A DNA stretch of 64,000 nt from Paeniglutamicibacter antarcticus (lineage in GTDB: Bacteria; Actinomycetota; Actinomycetes; Actinomycetales; Micrococcaceae). The stretch is from assembly GCF_900010755.1 (NCBI RefSeq), contig NZ_CZJT01000056.1, forward strand, positions 124,001 to 188,000. The letters run 5' to 3'. The notes under the pieces were generated by a model, which ran no database searches, had not been told where the DNA came from, and worked only from the letters and a program-made list of their open reading frames with translations. Numbering within the stretch: the stretch's first letter is position 1; each line of letters begins with the position of its first letter. This document shows, piece by piece, positions 42,742 to 52,159 of this stretch. Made by a program: the position numbers and the translations under genes.

Positions 42742-44268
42742 TTAGAGGCCCAGATCCCTGGCCGCACGCGGAAGTGCCTCAATGAGTTCCGACGCTCCCA
42801 GAGTGCCGTCCAGGGCCGCGAGCGCCCCGGCATGGGCGTGGATGAGAGACCCTGCCGCGGCAATGTCTACGAGGCGGTGCATGCGATCTGGCTTTTCGCC
42901 TTCGGCAGGGAAATAGGTTGACGCCAAAAGGGTGCCCAACACCCCTGTCAGCGCGTCCCCGCTGCCGGCTGTTGCCAAATCTGGTGTCGATGCGTGAACA
43001 ATGAGCGTGTAACCGTCGGGCGAAGTGCAAATGGTGGCGGATCCCTTGAGCAGGATGACGCAGTCGTAGGCGACCGCTGCCCACCGTGCCCAACGGAGTG
43101 GGTCTTCGGTGATATCTGTTGCACTGACTCGCACACCCGCGGTGGTCAACAACGAGCGTAGTTCGCCCGCGTGTGGCGTGAGTATCCGAAGTTGTGAATG
43201 TTCACCGGGTTCGATCATTGAAAGTGCCCCAGCATCAATCACGCATGCTGCTTCAGAAGAGAGGATCTGGGCGAGTACCTTCCGGTTCTCTGCCGTATCT
43301 TCAAGCCCTGGTCCAACCGCCCATGCTCCAATGCGGGCGGCGCCTTCACGTCCGTTGCGGCGGTTATGGGCCAACAGGGCATTAAATTCCGTGGCCGCCA
43401 AGGGTACGGATTCGGGCACGATCGCTGCGAGTGTGGTTTCAATGTTCTTCGGAACCATTGTTCGCAGCATCCCGACGCCGGTGCTTGTAGCCGCCCGGGC
43501 TGTAATCACTGCAGCACCTGGGTACTTGGGGGATCCGGCCAGCAGTCCAAGGACGCCGCGTTGGTACTTGTGCCGGCCTAACGAACGCCAATCTGGGGAA
43601 CGGTTCAACAGAATCTCAAGGTCGTCCCCCTGGGCCACCCATGCTTCAGGATTCGGGAGCGTTGCACGCAAACCAATGTCAACCACGTGGATGTGCCCGG
43701 AGACCAAGTGCCCTGAACCGACAGTGAGTCCGGTCTTGAGCGCACCGAAGCAGACTGTGCGGTCCGCTGGAATCACGCTCGTTGGCACCGCTCCTGTGCT
43801 CGCATCCACGCCGCTTGGCAGATCGCAGGCAATCACTGGAATGGTGCTGGGGATTTCGGGAAGTTTCACTCCGGGACGCACCCCGGTTCCGTAAACGGCG
43901 TCAATGAGCAAGTCGCAGTCTTCCAACAAGGCCGGAAGACCTTCTACCGTAGAGGTGCGGCCGCCAGCGCGGGTGAAGGCCTCAAGAGCCGCAGGATGGG
44001 CGCGCTCACCCAGAAGTACCGCTGTGCACTTGACTCCACGCTTGGCCAGAGTTGCCATGGCGAACAAGCCATCCCCACCGTTATTTCCAGAACCTATCAA
44101 CCCGACCATTCGGGCTCCGTAGAGCCGTCCGGGGTTTTCACGTAGCGTGAGCACTGCGTGGTGGGCCAGAGCATCTGCGGCAAGCCGCATCAGCCGGTTA
44201 GCACCGTCTCCTTGAAGAAGCGGGATTTCTGCCGTGCGTACCTGGGAACCTGTGTAGACGGGAATCAT
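42742..44268 (-). CDS. nnr: Bifunctional NAD(P)H-hydrate epimerase/dehydratase
   Basis: The 508-residue protein repairs damaged NAD(P)H. The N-terminal epimerase domain has GSGNNGGDGLFAMATLAKRG and DAVYGTGVRPG. The C-terminal ADP/ATP-dependent dehydratase domain has LTPHAGELRSLL and ATAGSGDALTGVLGTLLAS. The start is ATG 44268 (MIPVYTGSQVRTAEI). No Shine-Dalgarno is seen; a TATTCT box ends six bases upstream. It lies downstream of acpS on the same strand. Confidence 0.93.
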   Translation of the reverse strand: MIPVYTGSQVRTAEIPLLQGDGANRLMRLAADALAHHAVLTLRENPGRLYGARMVGLIGSGNNGGDGLFAMATLAKRGVKCTAVLLGERAHPAALEAFTRAGGRTSTVEGLPALLEDCDLLIDAVYGTGVRPGVKLPEIPSTIPVIACDLPSGVDASTGAVPTSVIPADRTVCFGALKTGLTVGSGHLVSGHIHVVDIGLRATLPNPEAWVAQGDDLEILLNRSPDWRSLGRHKYQRGVLGLLAGSPKYPGAAVITARAATSTGVGMLRTMVPKNIETTLAAIVPESVPLAATEFNALLAHNRRNGREGAARIGAWAVGPGLEDTAENRKVLAQILSSEAACVIDAGALSMIEPGEHSQLRILTPHAGELRSLLTTAGVRVSATDITEDPLRWARWAAVAYDCVILLKGSATICTSPDGYTLIVHASTPDLATAGSGDALTGVLGTLLASTYFPAEGEKPDRMHRLVDIAAAGSLIHAHAGALAALDGTLGASELIEALPRAARDLGL

Positions 44269-44274
44269 AATGCA

Positions 44275-44280
44275 AGAATA
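44275..44280 (-). promoter_or_regulatory. Candidate -10 box of nnr (leaderless)
   Basis: On the minus strand TATTCT is followed by six bases and then the ATG, placing transcription start at the start codon. Confidence 0.45.
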
Positions 44281-44364
44281 CCCACTTCCCACGGCAATAC
44301 CCCATTGCCATTGCTGCAGATGGACTCGTCAGAGAGGATCCTGGCCATTCAATGAGTTGAGTCC

Positions 44365-44715
44365 TCAGCGTTCGGCGACAACCATGGCAGTTGCCAAGTC
44401 TCCGTCATGGCTCATGGAAAGATGCCAATGCAACACGCCCTTGGCTGCAGCGACGTCGGCCACTGTTCCATCCAGCTGAACCTGAGGGTCTCCGGCAGCA
44501 TCCTTCACGATCTGGCAATGCTGCCAGTTCATTCCGGCTGGAGCACCTAGCGCCTTTGCAATTGCTTCTTTCGCGGCAAAACGGGCGGCCAAGGACCTGA
44601 CATGCAATTCACGCTCCGCTGGCACAAAAAGCCGTTCAAGTAGTGCTGGGGTGCGCTCCAGCTGTTCCTTGAACCTAGAGACCTGCACGACGTCCACACC
44701 AATTCCAACGATCAT
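44365..44715 (-). CDS. acpS: Holo-[acyl-carrier-protein] synthase
   Basis: The 116-residue enzyme transfers phosphopantetheine from coenzyme A to acyl carrier protein. The magnesium-binding Asp is in [14 protein letters not shown] and the second motif is [13 protein letters not shown]. The start at ATG 44715 is chosen because it gives the family N-terminus. TAAACT seven bases upstream suggests a leaderless mRNA. coaA nearby supplies the coenzyme A pathway. Confidence 0.95.
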   Translation of the reverse strand: MIVGIGVDVVQVSRFKEQLERTPALLERLFVPAERELHVRSLAARFAAKEAIAKALGAPAGMNWQHCQIVKDAAGDPQVQLDGTVADVAAAKGVLHWHLSMSHDGDLATAMVVAER

Positions 44716-44722
44716 GTCTTTG

Positions 44723-44728
44723 AGTTTA
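44723..44728 (-). promoter_or_regulatory. Candidate -10 box of acpS (leaderless)
   Basis: TAAACT is followed by seven bases and the ATG on the minus strand; there is no Shine-Dalgarno. Confidence 0.45.
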
Positions 44729-44836
44729 TCGGCCAAGCGGGTTCAGCATCGAAACAAGCATTGAACTATCGGAATGGTTGGACGAGTCTTGGCCTTGTAG
44801 GGAGCAATGAACCAACCCCCAATGGAGAAGCATAAG

Positions 44837-45397
44837 ATGATGGAAACTGCAGGAGACGAGAAAGCAACCACGGTCGCAATCTTCCGGGACGGCTTTGACA
44901 GGGTGCTTGACAGCGTTGAGACGCTCCTCAAGCGGCCGGATCCATTGTTGTTGGCATACAGGCCGGGGCCACAAGCAAACCACATTGCCTGGTTGATTTG
45001 GCATCTGAGCAGGGTTCAGGATGATCACTTCACACATCTGGCCAATGCTCTGTGGCCCGACGCCGGAACGGAGCAGCGCTGGGTTGCCGAAGACTGGGTT
45101 TCGGCTCTCAATCTGCCCTACAGCAAACTCGACACAGGCTATGCACATAGCAGCGAGCAAGTCGGAAGTTTCGGCACTTACGATGCGAACAAGTTACTGG
45201 GGTATCACCGCGCTGTGCACACATTCAGCAATGGCATTCTCGGCAAACTAAGCACGAACGACTTCGGTACTGTCGTTGACCGCCGTTGGGATCCGCCGGT
45301 GACGGCGGCCGTGCGGTTGGCGAGCATTCTCAACGACACCACCCAACACGCAGGGCAAGCCTCATACGTGCACGGACTATTTGCCTCGCAACCCTGA
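44837..45397 (+). CDS. DinB-like / DUF664 family protein
   Basis: The protein is a four-helix-bundle member of the DinB/YfiT superfamily, many of which in actinobacteria are thiol-dependent (mycothiol or bacillithiol) transferases. The metal-ligand histidines fit HIAWLIWHLSRVQDDHF and the C-terminal DTTQHAGQASYVHGL. ATG 44837 has GGAG seven bases upstream (186 residues); ATG 44807 gives 196 residues, but its AGGGAG is only two bases away. The substrate is unknown. It converges with glmS. Confidence 0.8.
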   Translation: MMETAGDEKATTVAIFRDGFDRVLDSVETLLKRPDPLLLAYRPGPQANHIAWLIWHLSRVQDDHFTHLANALWPDAGTEQRWVAEDWVSALNLPYSKLDTGYAHSSEQVGSFGTYDANKLLGYHRAVHTFSNGILGKLSTNDFGTVVDRRWDPPVTAAVRLASILNDTTQHAGQASYVHGLFASQP

Positions 45398-45481
45398 TTT
45401 TCTGGGTGGTTGGCTAAAACTGCTGACAAAATTCATGGTCCCGAAGAGGATTTCCACTCAGCAGTCGTTACTGGTTAAAAA

Positions 45482-45533
45482 TGATCGGTGCCGTATTAGC
45501 CCACCTCTAGAGTGGCAAACACGGCACCGATCA
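45482..45533. terminator. Bidirectional terminator between dinB-like gene and glmS
   Basis: A perfect 13-bp stem (45482-45494 with 45521-45533) encloses an inner CCAC/GTGG pair. It separates converging genes. Confidence 0.75.
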
Positions 45534-45558
45534 CTTGGTGCTGTACTGAACTATTTGA

Positions 45559-47430
45559 TTACTCGACGGTTACTGACTTTGCCAGGTTGCGCGGCTGGTC
45601 AACGTCCAAGCCCTTGGCCGTGGCCAGCTCACAAGCGAAGAGCTGCAGCGGCACGGTGGCAAGCAGCGGCATCAACAGGGTGGGGGTTTCGGCAACGTAG
45701 AAGACGAACTCGGAGAATTCGCGTACAGATTCGTCACCGGCCTCGGCAATAACCAGGGTCTTGGCGCCGCGAGCGCGGACTTCCTGGATGTTGGAGACCA
45801 CCTTGGAGTGCAACGAATCGCGGCCACGCGGGGAGGGCACCACGACAAAGACCGGCTGGCCATCGTCGATCAAGGCGATCGGCCCATGCTTCAGTTCGCC
45901 AGCGGCGAAGCCTTCTGCATGGATGTAAGCGATTTCCTTGAGCTTCAAGGCGCCTTCCATTGCCACCGGGTACCCAACATGGCGTCCCAGGAAGAGTACC
46001 GAGTTGGCGTCGGCCATGGAGCGGGCCAGCGCCTTGATTTCTTCGCCTCGATCCAGGATGTCCTGGATCTTGGCTGGAATCTTGCCAAGATCGGCAAGGA
46101 TGTCCTTGATCTGGCCACTGAACAGATTTCCACGCAACTGGGCCAGGTACAGACCCAACAGGTAGGTTGCAGTGATCTGGGCCAAGAACGCCTTGGTGGA
46201 AGCCACAGCGATTTCCGGACCGGCGTGCGTGTAAAGCACGGCGTCGGATTCGCGCGGGATGGTGGACCCATTGGTGTTGCAGATGGAAAGGGTCTTTGCA
46301 CCCTGTTCCTTTGCGTAACGCACGGCCATGAGGGTGTCCATGGTTTCGCCGGACTGCGAGATGGAGACGATCAAGGTGTTCGAGTCAACGATCGGGTCAC
46401 GGTAACGGAATTCGTGGGAAAGCTCCACCTCAACCGGTATGCGGCACCAGTTTTCGATAGCGTACTTTGCCACCGAGCCGGCGTAGGCCGAGGTGCCGCA
46501 AGCCAAAACAACAATCTTGGTGACGTTGGCAAGTTCCTCTGGGGCAATGCGCAATTCGTCAAGCGTCAAGCGGCCGAAGGCGTCGGAGCGGCCAAGCAGG
46601 GTGTCAGCCACGGCTGCTGGCTGGTCATTGATCTCTTTTTCCATAAAGGACGCATATCCACCCTTCTCGGCGCTGGCGGCATCCCAGTCAACGGAGAATT
46701 CCTTGCCTTCGGCAGGATTTCCGAAGAAGTCGGTGATGGTATGGCTCTCTGGGGTGATCGTGACGACCTGGTCCTGACCCAACTCAACGGCGCGGCGGGT
46801 GAAGTCGATGAATCCGGAGACATCCGAGCCCAGGAAGTTCTCGCCATCTCCCAAGCCCAAGACCAGGGGGGAGTTGCGGCGCGCTGCAACGACAACACCT
46901 GGGTGCTCAGCGTGCACTGCCAACAGGGTGAAGGCGCCTTCGAGCTGTTGGGCGGTGAGCTCCATGGAACGGGTCAGATTGCCTTCTCCTGCACCGCGGT
47001 AGACAGAACCAAGCAAAGCAGTAGCCACTTCGGTGTCGGTGTCAGAAAGGAATGTGACACCGTCCTTTACCAGCTGGGCCTTGAGCTCGGCAAAGTTTTC
47101 AATGATGCCATTGTGAATCAGGGCGAGGTTGTTTGAATCAGCAAGGTGAGGGTGGGCATTAATGTCGGTCGGTCCGCCATGGGTTGCCCAACGGGTGTGG
47201 CCGATACCGGTTAAGGAGTCCGGCAAAGGGTTCTCTTCGAGGGCGTTAATCAGGTTGACAAGCTTGCCAGCCTTCTTTCGCGAATCAACGCCGGCCGTGG
47301 TGACAACGGCGATTCCGGCCGAGTCGTAGCCGCGGTACTCGAGCCGGCGAAGGCCTTCGACGATGACTTCGAGCGCGCCGTGGGAGGCTGCTCTTTCAGG
47401 GTTACCTACGTATCCAACAATTCCACACAT
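45559..47430 (-). CDS. glmS: Glutamine-fructose-6-phosphate aminotransferase
   Basis: The 623-residue enzyme makes glucosamine 6-phosphate from fructose 6-phosphate and glutamine. It starts MCGIVGYVG at ATG 47430, with the nucleophile Cys2 exposed after Met removal. The glutaminase domain shows GHTRWATHGGPTDINAHPH. Two sugar-isomerase domains follow (SQSGETMDTLMA), ending with the conserved DQPRNLAKSVTVE. No Shine-Dalgarno is seen, but TACGCT lies six bases before the ATG. No glmS ribozyme is recognisable. Confidence 0.97.
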   Translation of the reverse strand: MCGIVGYVGNPERAASHGALEVIVEGLRRLEYRGYDSAGIAVVTTAGVDSRKKAGKLVNLINALEENPLPDSLTGIGHTRWATHGGPTDINAHPHLADSNNLALIHNGIIENFAELKAQLVKDGVTFLSDTDTEVATALLGSVYRGAGEGNLTRSMELTAQQLEGAFTLLAVHAEHPGVVVAARRNSPLVLGLGDGENFLGSDVSGFIDFTRRAVELGQDQVVTITPESHTITDFFGNPAEGKEFSVDWDAASAEKGGYASFMEKEINDQPAAVADTLLGRSDAFGRLTLDELRIAPEELANVTKIVVLACGTSAYAGSVAKYAIENWCRIPVEVELSHEFRYRDPIVDSNTLIVSISQSGETMDTLMAVRYAKEQGAKTLSICNTNGSTIPRESDAVLYTHAGPEIAVASTKAFLAQITATYLLGLYLAQLRGNLFSGQIKDILADLGKIPAKIQDILDRGEEIKALARSMADANSVLFLGRHVGYPVAMEGALKLKEIAYIHAEGFAAGELKHGPIALIDDGQPVFVVVPSPRGRDSLHSKVVSNIQEVRARGAKTLVIAEAGDESVREFSEFVFYVAETPTLLMPLLATVPLQLFACELATAKGLDVDQPRNLAKSVTVE

Positions 47431-47436
47431 GGGAAA

Positions 47437-47442
47437 AGCGTA
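47437..47442 (-). promoter_or_regulatory. Candidate -10 box of glmS (leaderless)
   Basis: TACGCT, then six bases, then the ATG on the minus strand. The same arrangement precedes the 42-residue membrane peptide gene. Confidence 0.5.
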
Positions 47443-47566
47443 CATGCCGGAAAGCGCCCAAAAGTGTATTTTTACCCTGATAGCGCTACAGAATTTTTAT
47501 GGTCTTTGACATGTAGCCGAAATCTTGCGTTCTGACGTAGTTTGGGATTATGGGTGCTTTCTTGGC

Positions 47567-47572
47567 AGAATT
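47567..47572 (+). promoter_or_regulatory. Candidate -10 box of coaA (leaderless)
   Basis: AGAATT ends six bases before GTG 47579. The match to TAnnnT is incomplete. Confidence 0.3.
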
Positions 47573-47578
47573 CAAGGC

Positions 47579-48538
47579 GTGAATGGACAGCGTACGGTGG
47601 ACTTTGGGGCAACACCTTTTGTCGAATTAGACCGTCAAACATGGGCACGCCTCTCCAATGAGATGAAACAACCACTCGATGAAGCTGATTTGCGGAGACT
47701 CAGTGGCTTGGGTGAACAGCTAAATCTCGAGGAAGTCCGCGAGGTTTATCTGCCACTTTCTCGACTGCTCAACCTCTACGTCCAGGGTGCAGCTTCCCTC
47801 CATCAGGCAACGAACACGTTCTTGGGGGAGAAAACCAGCAGGACCCCCTTCGTGATTGGTGTGGCTGGCTCGGTGGCGGTTGGTAAATCAACCACGGCAC
47901 GTGTGCTGCAGGAGCTTCTCCGCCGTTGGCCGGACACCCCTGACGTCCAATTGATCACCACGGATGGCTTCCTGTATCCAAACGCGGATTTGGAGAAGCG
48001 CGGGATCATGCACCGCAAGGGGTTCCCTGAATCGTATGACCGCAGGCGTCTGTTGCGATTCGTTTCCGAAGTCAAGTCCGGCGCCCCAGAAGTCAGGGCT
48101 CCGTGGTACTCGCACCTGACCTACGACATTGTGCCGGGTAAGGAAATTGTTGTCCGTTCCCCACAGGTGCTAATTGTGGAAGGGCTCAACGTCCTGCAAC
48201 CTGCGCGCGCACGCATGGACGGTACAGCGGGTCTTGCACTGAGCGACTTCTTCGACTTTTCGGTCTTTGTCGATGCACGTACTGCCGATATCGAAGAGTG
48301 GTATATCCGCAGGTTCATGAAGCTGCGCTCGGGTGCTTTCGCGGACCCCGCCTCATACTTCCACCGATACGCAGCGCTGAGTGACGAGCAGGCGCGGGAA
48401 ACCGCCCACGGAATCTGGAAGCGCATCAACGAACCAAACTTGCGGGAGAACGTTATCCCGACCCGGGGGCGCGCCCAGCTGGTGCTCAGCAAGTCCGCGG
48501 ACCATTCGATCCGCCGGATGCTGCTTCGCAAGATCTGA
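47579..48538 (+). CDS. coaA: Pantothenate kinase type I
   Basis: From GTG 47579 the enzyme has 319 residues, matching the family; a TTG at 47525 would add 18 unconserved residues. It phosphorylates pantothenate, the first step to coenzyme A. The P-loop is [15 protein letters not shown], and [17 protein letters not shown] and the RKGFPESYD segment are typical. It diverges from glmS. Confidence 0.95.
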   Translation: MNGQRTVDFGATPFVELDRQTWARLSNEMKQPLDEADLRRLSGLGEQLNLEEVREVYLPLSRLLNLYVQGAASLHQATNTFLGEKTSRTPFVIGVAGSVAVGKSTTARVLQELLRRWPDTPDVQLITTDGFLYPNADLEKRGIMHRKGFPESYDRRRLLRFVSEVKSGAPEVRAPWYSHLTYDIVPGKEIVVRSPQVLIVEGLNVLQPARARMDGTAGLALSDFFDFSVFVDARTADIEEWYIRRFMKLRSGAFADPASYFHRYAALSDEQARETAHGIWKRINEPNLRENVIPTRGRAQLVLSKSADHSIRRMLLRKI

Positions 48539-48598
48539 TTCCCCGCGAGGCCCCGGCCCGTGTAGGAAAACTTTTGGATAACTCCGGTTCATTGGCTG

Positions 48599-48625
48599 TT
48601 GACAAGTCTGGTTGTGTGCAAAACT
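48599..48625 (+). promoter_or_regulatory. Candidate promoter of mscL
   Basis: A consensus TTGACA (48599-48604) lies upstream of AAAACT (48620-48625), which ends six bases before ATG 48632. The 15-base spacer is short. If used, the transcript would be leaderless. Confidence 0.4.
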
Positions 48626-48631
48626 GGGCTC

Positions 48632-49030
48632 ATGTTAAAGGGATTCAGAGATTTCATAATGAAGGGCAATGTCGTTGACCTTGCCGTGGCCGTTGTCATC
48701 GGTGCAGCGTTCGGTGCCGTCGTTACCGCCTTGGTGGACAAGATTCTTATGCCACTGATTGCGGGACTGGTCGGCTCTCCGAACTTTGATGACTTCTTCG
48801 TCTGGGTCATTGGAGAAGATGTCCGGGTCGAGTTCGGCGCCTTCCTGACCGTTCTGGTGAACTTCCTGCTCGTTGCCGCAGCGATCTACTTCGTAGTCAT
48901 TGTGCCAATGCGCAAAGTCACCGAAATGAACAATGCCCGGCTGGGAATTGAAGAGCCGGAAGACGAAGTTGACCCGCAGCTGGCTCTCCTTGCCGAGATC
49001 CGTGACGAGTTGAAGAACCGGACCAGCTAG
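48632..49030 (+). CDS. mscL: Large-conductance mechanosensitive channel
   Basis: The 132-residue protein begins MLKGFRDFIMKGNVVDLAVA at ATG 48632, matching the MscL N-terminal helix. Two membrane helices (about 18-45 and 70-95) flank a periplasmic loop, and a charged cytoplasmic helix ends the protein. The channel opens under osmotic downshock. An in-frame TTG at 48599 would add 11 residues but overlaps the likely -35 box. Confidence 0.95.
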   Translation: MLKGFRDFIMKGNVVDLAVAVVIGAAFGAVVTALVDKILMPLIAGLVGSPNFDDFFVWVIGEDVRVEFGAFLTVLVNFLLVAAAIYFVVIVPMRKVTEMNNARLGIEEPEDEVDPQLALLAEIRDELKNRTS

Positions 49031-49054
49031 CTTCGGACCCGCCGAAGCCTGAAC

Positions 49055-49101
49055 AAAAGGCTTCGTTGTCTTGCCACCATGACAAGACAACGAAGCCTTT
49101 T
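49055..49101. terminator. Intrinsic terminator of mscL
   Basis: A perfect 19-bp inverted repeat (49055-49073 with 49083-49101) around a nine-base loop ends in TTTT. It can work in both directions. Confidence 0.92.
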
Positions 49102-49167
49102 CCATTCAAAGAACGGGATCCCGCGCCCTTGACTGAAGCATGGAGGGGAAAGTGGGATGATTGTTGG

Positions 49168-50370
49168 GTGAGTGCACAATCAACTGAGCAGCCCGAGAAC
49201 CCGACACCCGACCAGAAAACGGCAATGGCGCCGGCCTGGGAACGCCGAGCAATCATTGATTTGGCGAACATACGCGAAAACGTCAAAAGAGTTTCCGCGC
49301 TGGTAGCCCCCGCCAAGATCATGGCCGTGGTCAAGGCCGACGGGTATGGACACGGAGCAGTGGCCGTGGGCCGTGCTGCCCTGCAAGCCGGTGCAACGTG
49401 GATCGGTTGCGCCCACGTCACTGAAGCCCTGAAGCTTCGTGATGCCGGACTGGACGCACCCCTGCTGGCATGGCTGCATACCGAAGACACGCCATTCGAA
49501 GAAGCAATCGAGGCAAATATTGACATCGCCGTATCCGGATGGGAACTTGACTACGTTGCCCGAGCCGCCGAAGTGGCCGCACAGCCTGCTCGCGTGCACC
49601 TGAAGATCGACACGGGATTGGGGCGCAATGGCAGTACTCCGGCCGAATGGGAAACGTTGCTTGGACGGGCTGCCAGCTACCAGGATGAAGGGCTTATGCG
49701 CATCGTTGGGGTCTTCTCCCACCTTGCCGTGGCCGATGAACCCGAACGCCCTGAAACAGACGAACAACTGAGTGCATTCAACGAAGCAGTTGCGCTGGCC
49801 GAGGATGCTGGTTTTGACCTCGAGGTCCGCCACATTGCCAATACCCCGGCAATCCTCACCCGTCCCGATGCCCACTATGACATGGTCCGGCTGGGCTTGG
49901 GCCTCTACGGCTTGAGCCCATTTGCCGGGGAAACCCCTGAGAGTTTCGGCCTGCGTCCGGCCATGCGGTTGGTCAGCCGCATGGCCAACGTCAAGCGCGT
50001 TCCGGCAGGGCAGGGTGTGGGCTATGGCCTGCGCTATCACACCAAGGAAGAAACGTACCTGGGTCTAGTTCCCATGGGTTACGCCGACGGCATCCCACGC
50101 GTGGCAAACAACGCCCCGGTGAGCATCAACGGAAAGACCTACCGGGTCAAGGGCACCATTGCCATGGACCAGTTCGTGGTGGATCTCGGGCCCGACATCG
50201 ATGTTGCGGAATTCATGGGAGCAGAAGTCATTCTCTTTGGTGAGGGTGGACCACAGGTTACCGAGTGGGCCGACGCTGCGGGGACCATCAACTACGAAGT
50301 CGTCACCCGCATCTCCCCGCGAGTTCCGCGGCAGCTGGTCGAAGGCACATGGGGCGAATCCGGTGAGTGA
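49168..50370 (+). CDS. alr: Alanine racemase
   Basis: The PLP enzyme makes D-alanine for peptidoglycan. The catalytic lysine is in VVKADGYGHGAVAVGR and the opposite-face tyrosine in GYGLRYHTKEETYLGLVPMG. GTG 49168 (400 residues) has a weak GTGGGA ten bases upstream. ATG 49228 is an alternative, and an ATG at 49066 lies inside the mscL terminator and is rejected. The end overlaps tsaE by eight bases. Confidence 0.95.
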   Translation: MSAQSTEQPENPTPDQKTAMAPAWERRAIIDLANIRENVKRVSALVAPAKIMAVVKADGYGHGAVAVGRAALQAGATWIGCAHVTEALKLRDAGLDAPLLAWLHTEDTPFEEAIEANIDIAVSGWELDYVARAAEVAAQPARVHLKIDTGLGRNGSTPAEWETLLGRAASYQDEGLMRIVGVFSHLAVADEPERPETDEQLSAFNEAVALAEDAGFDLEVRHIANTPAILTRPDAHYDMVRLGLGLYGLSPFAGETPESFGLRPAMRLVSRMANVKRVPAGQGVGYGLRYHTKEETYLGLVPMGYADGIPRVANNAPVSINGKTYRVKGTIAMDQFVVDLGPDIDVAEFMGAEVILFGEGGPQVTEWADAAGTINYEVVTRISPRVPRQLVEGTWGESGE

Positions 50371-50935
50371 TCAGTCCGTGCCCAGTACGGCACTTGAGGC
50401 AAGCATTTCGGTAAGCAACGTGGCCGAAACCCAAGGATTCGCTCAGCGACTGGGCGGACTGCTCCAAGCAGGGGACCTGCTGGTCCTGACCGGGGAGCTA
50501 GGGGCAGGAAAGACAACCTTTACCCAAGGGCTGGGGTTGGGTCTCAAAGTCAGGGAGGGCATTATTTCTCCCACCTTCGTCCTTTCCAGGATCCACCCGT
50601 CGATTTCCAACGGACCGGATCTTGTCCACGTTGACGCTTACCGGCTCGAAAGCGCAGCTGAACTAGACGATCTTGATTTGGAAGCCAGCATGGCAACTTC
50701 CGTCACGGTTGTTGAATGGGGTAAAGGCAAAGTGGAGCAGCTCAGTGACTCGCGTTTGGAGGTGACGTTGCTACGTGCAGGCTCAGCAAACGTTGGAGAA
50801 GAGCTAATCTTCGACTTCCACGAGGGTGAAGATGAAGAACCGCGCACCATCAGCCTCACCGCCTACGGGCCACGCTGGGAAAAAAGCGAAGCGCTCGCAG
50901 ATCTACTCAATGAATTTGAAAGCTCAAGGAAATAG
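50363..50935 (+). CDS. tsaE: tRNA t6A biosynthesis ATPase TsaE
   Basis: The 190-residue protein is the ATPase that supports threonylcarbamoyl transfer to A37 of tRNA together with TsaB and TsaD. The P-loop is LTGELGAGKTTFTQGLG and the next family block is ISPTFVLSRIH; HVDAYRLES and VVEWGKGK also fit. GTG 50363 overlaps the end of alr, so the reading frame switches within the overlap; GTG 50378 is an alternative. Confidence 0.94.
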   Translation: MSDQSVPSTALEASISVSNVAETQGFAQRLGGLLQAGDLLVLTGELGAGKTTFTQGLGLGLKVREGIISPTFVLSRIHPSISNGPDLVHVDAYRLESAAELDDLDLEASMATSVTVVEWGKGKVEQLSDSRLEVTLLRAGSANVGEELIFDFHEGEDEEPRTISLTAYGPRWEKSEALADLLNEFESSRK

Positions 50936-50938
50936 ACA

Positions 50939-51619
50939 GTGTATTTACTGGCGATTGATACTTCAGCCAATGCCTCGGCGGCACTCTTGGACATCAGTGA
51001 TCCCCGCGGGGTGCTCGTTGTTGATTCCTTTACTTCAACGGCTAACAACGACCACGCGGAGGTTCTGGCTCCAGCCATTGAATCGTTGCTGGGAAAATCC
51101 AATATCTCAGGAACGGAACTGGACGGTATTGCCGTTGGCGTGGGACCGGGTCCGTTTACGGGTTTGCGTGTGGGCCTGGCAACCGCCCGCACCCTGGCAT
51201 TCGTCTGGGGCGTCCCGTTGCACGGGGTCATGAGCCTTGACGCGATCGCGCTGGATGCCGTTGCCGCAGGTGTGAACACTGAATTTGTTGTGGCCATTGA
51301 TGCCCGCCGCAAGGAAGTCTACTGGGCTCGCTATACGGCAAGCGGCCGCCTGCTGGCGGGACCCAACGTGACTGTGGCAGAAGAACTTCCTGCACTTCCT
51401 GTTTACGGTGCGGGTGCCGGACTCTACGCCGAACGATTGATTGCGCTGGGCGCGTCCGTCGTCGAGGGCTTTGAACAACTTCACCCCAATGCAGCTTCAA
51501 TCGGGACGCGGGCTGCAGAGCAGCTGGCCGCGGGGGACCAGCTACTGTCCACCGAACCGATGTACCTGCGTGAATCCGATGCCAAGGTCCCTGCCGTCAT
51601 GAAGGGGAAAATGCTGTGA
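50939..51619 (+). CDS. tsaB: tRNA t6A biosynthesis protein TsaB
   Basis: The 226-residue protein is an ASKHA-fold partner of TsaD. It starts at GTG 50939 (MYLLAIDTSANASAALLD) and has GVGPGPFTGLRVGLATARTL, the hallmark of TsaB. The TGA stop overlaps the rimI GTG. Confidence 0.95.
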   Translation: MYLLAIDTSANASAALLDISDPRGVLVVDSFTSTANNDHAEVLAPAIESLLGKSNISGTELDGIAVGVGPGPFTGLRVGLATARTLAFVWGVPLHGVMSLDAIALDAVAAGVNTEFVVAIDARRKEVYWARYTASGRLLAGPNVTVAEELPALPVYGAGAGLYAERLIALGASVVEGFEQLHPNAASIGTRAAEQLAAGDQLLSTEPMYLRESDAKVPAVMKGKML

Positions 51620-52098
51620 GCGATGTTCAAGGCAACGGGGTTGAGCGTCTGCACACCCGGGTCATGACCGTGGCGGACCTCACCGAGGTGTGGGAACTGG
51701 AAAAGGCGCTCTTCCCGGTTGACGCGTGGCCCTTTGACATGTTCGTAGGGGAACTGGCGCTCACGGACACCCGCAACTACTGGGTGGTTGAAGACGCGGG
51801 CCGAATCGTGGCCTATTGCGGGCTGATGTGCGTGCTGCCGTTGGCGGATGTCCAGACAATCGCGGTGATCCCTGAATACGAAGGCCGTGGCATCGGTTCG
51901 CACCTGCTGCGCACCATGGTTGGATGTGCCGTGGACCGCAGCGCGACCGACCTGCTGCTCGAAGTGCGTGCTGACAACCCCAGGGCCCAGGGCCTGTACG
52001 AACGTTTCGGTTTCGAATCCATCCACCGCCGCCCACGTTACTACAGCGACGGCGTGGACGCGGTCATCATGCGCAAGGTCCTCATTCCTTCCGAATAG
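51616..52098 (+). CDS. rimI: Ribosomal protein S18 alanine N-acetyltransferase
   Basis: The 160-residue GNAT protein has the acetyl-CoA loop [12 protein letters not shown] and the [19 protein letters not shown] block of RimI. It overlaps tsaB by four bases. RimI acetylates the N-terminus of S18 in E. coli; other protein targets are possible here. Confidence 0.92.
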   Translation: MSDVQGNGVERLHTRVMTVADLTEVWELEKALFPVDAWPFDMFVGELALTDTRNYWVVEDAGRIVAYCGLMCVLPLADVQTIAVIPEYEGRGIGSHLLRTMVGCAVDRSATDLLLEVRADNPRAQGLYERFGFESIHRRPRYYSDGVDAVIMRKVLIPSE

Positions 52099-52159
52099 CG
52101 CCGGCCGGGTGCCAGGCACCCGCCGACTTCGCTTAACCAGGGTCAGGAGACCTAAAATT

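Noticed and set aside
45808..47136. 442-codon open frame antisense to glmS
   Set aside because: Shadow of glmS; glmS is complete with Cys2 and both sugar-isomerase domains.
47431..47578. glmS ribozyme or riboswitch upstream of glmS
   Set aside because: The likely transcript starts at the start codon and the region holds no ribozyme-like structure.
49066..49167. Upstream ATG for alanine racemase
   Set aside because: The ATG lies inside the perfect mscL terminator stem and the extra residues are not conserved.
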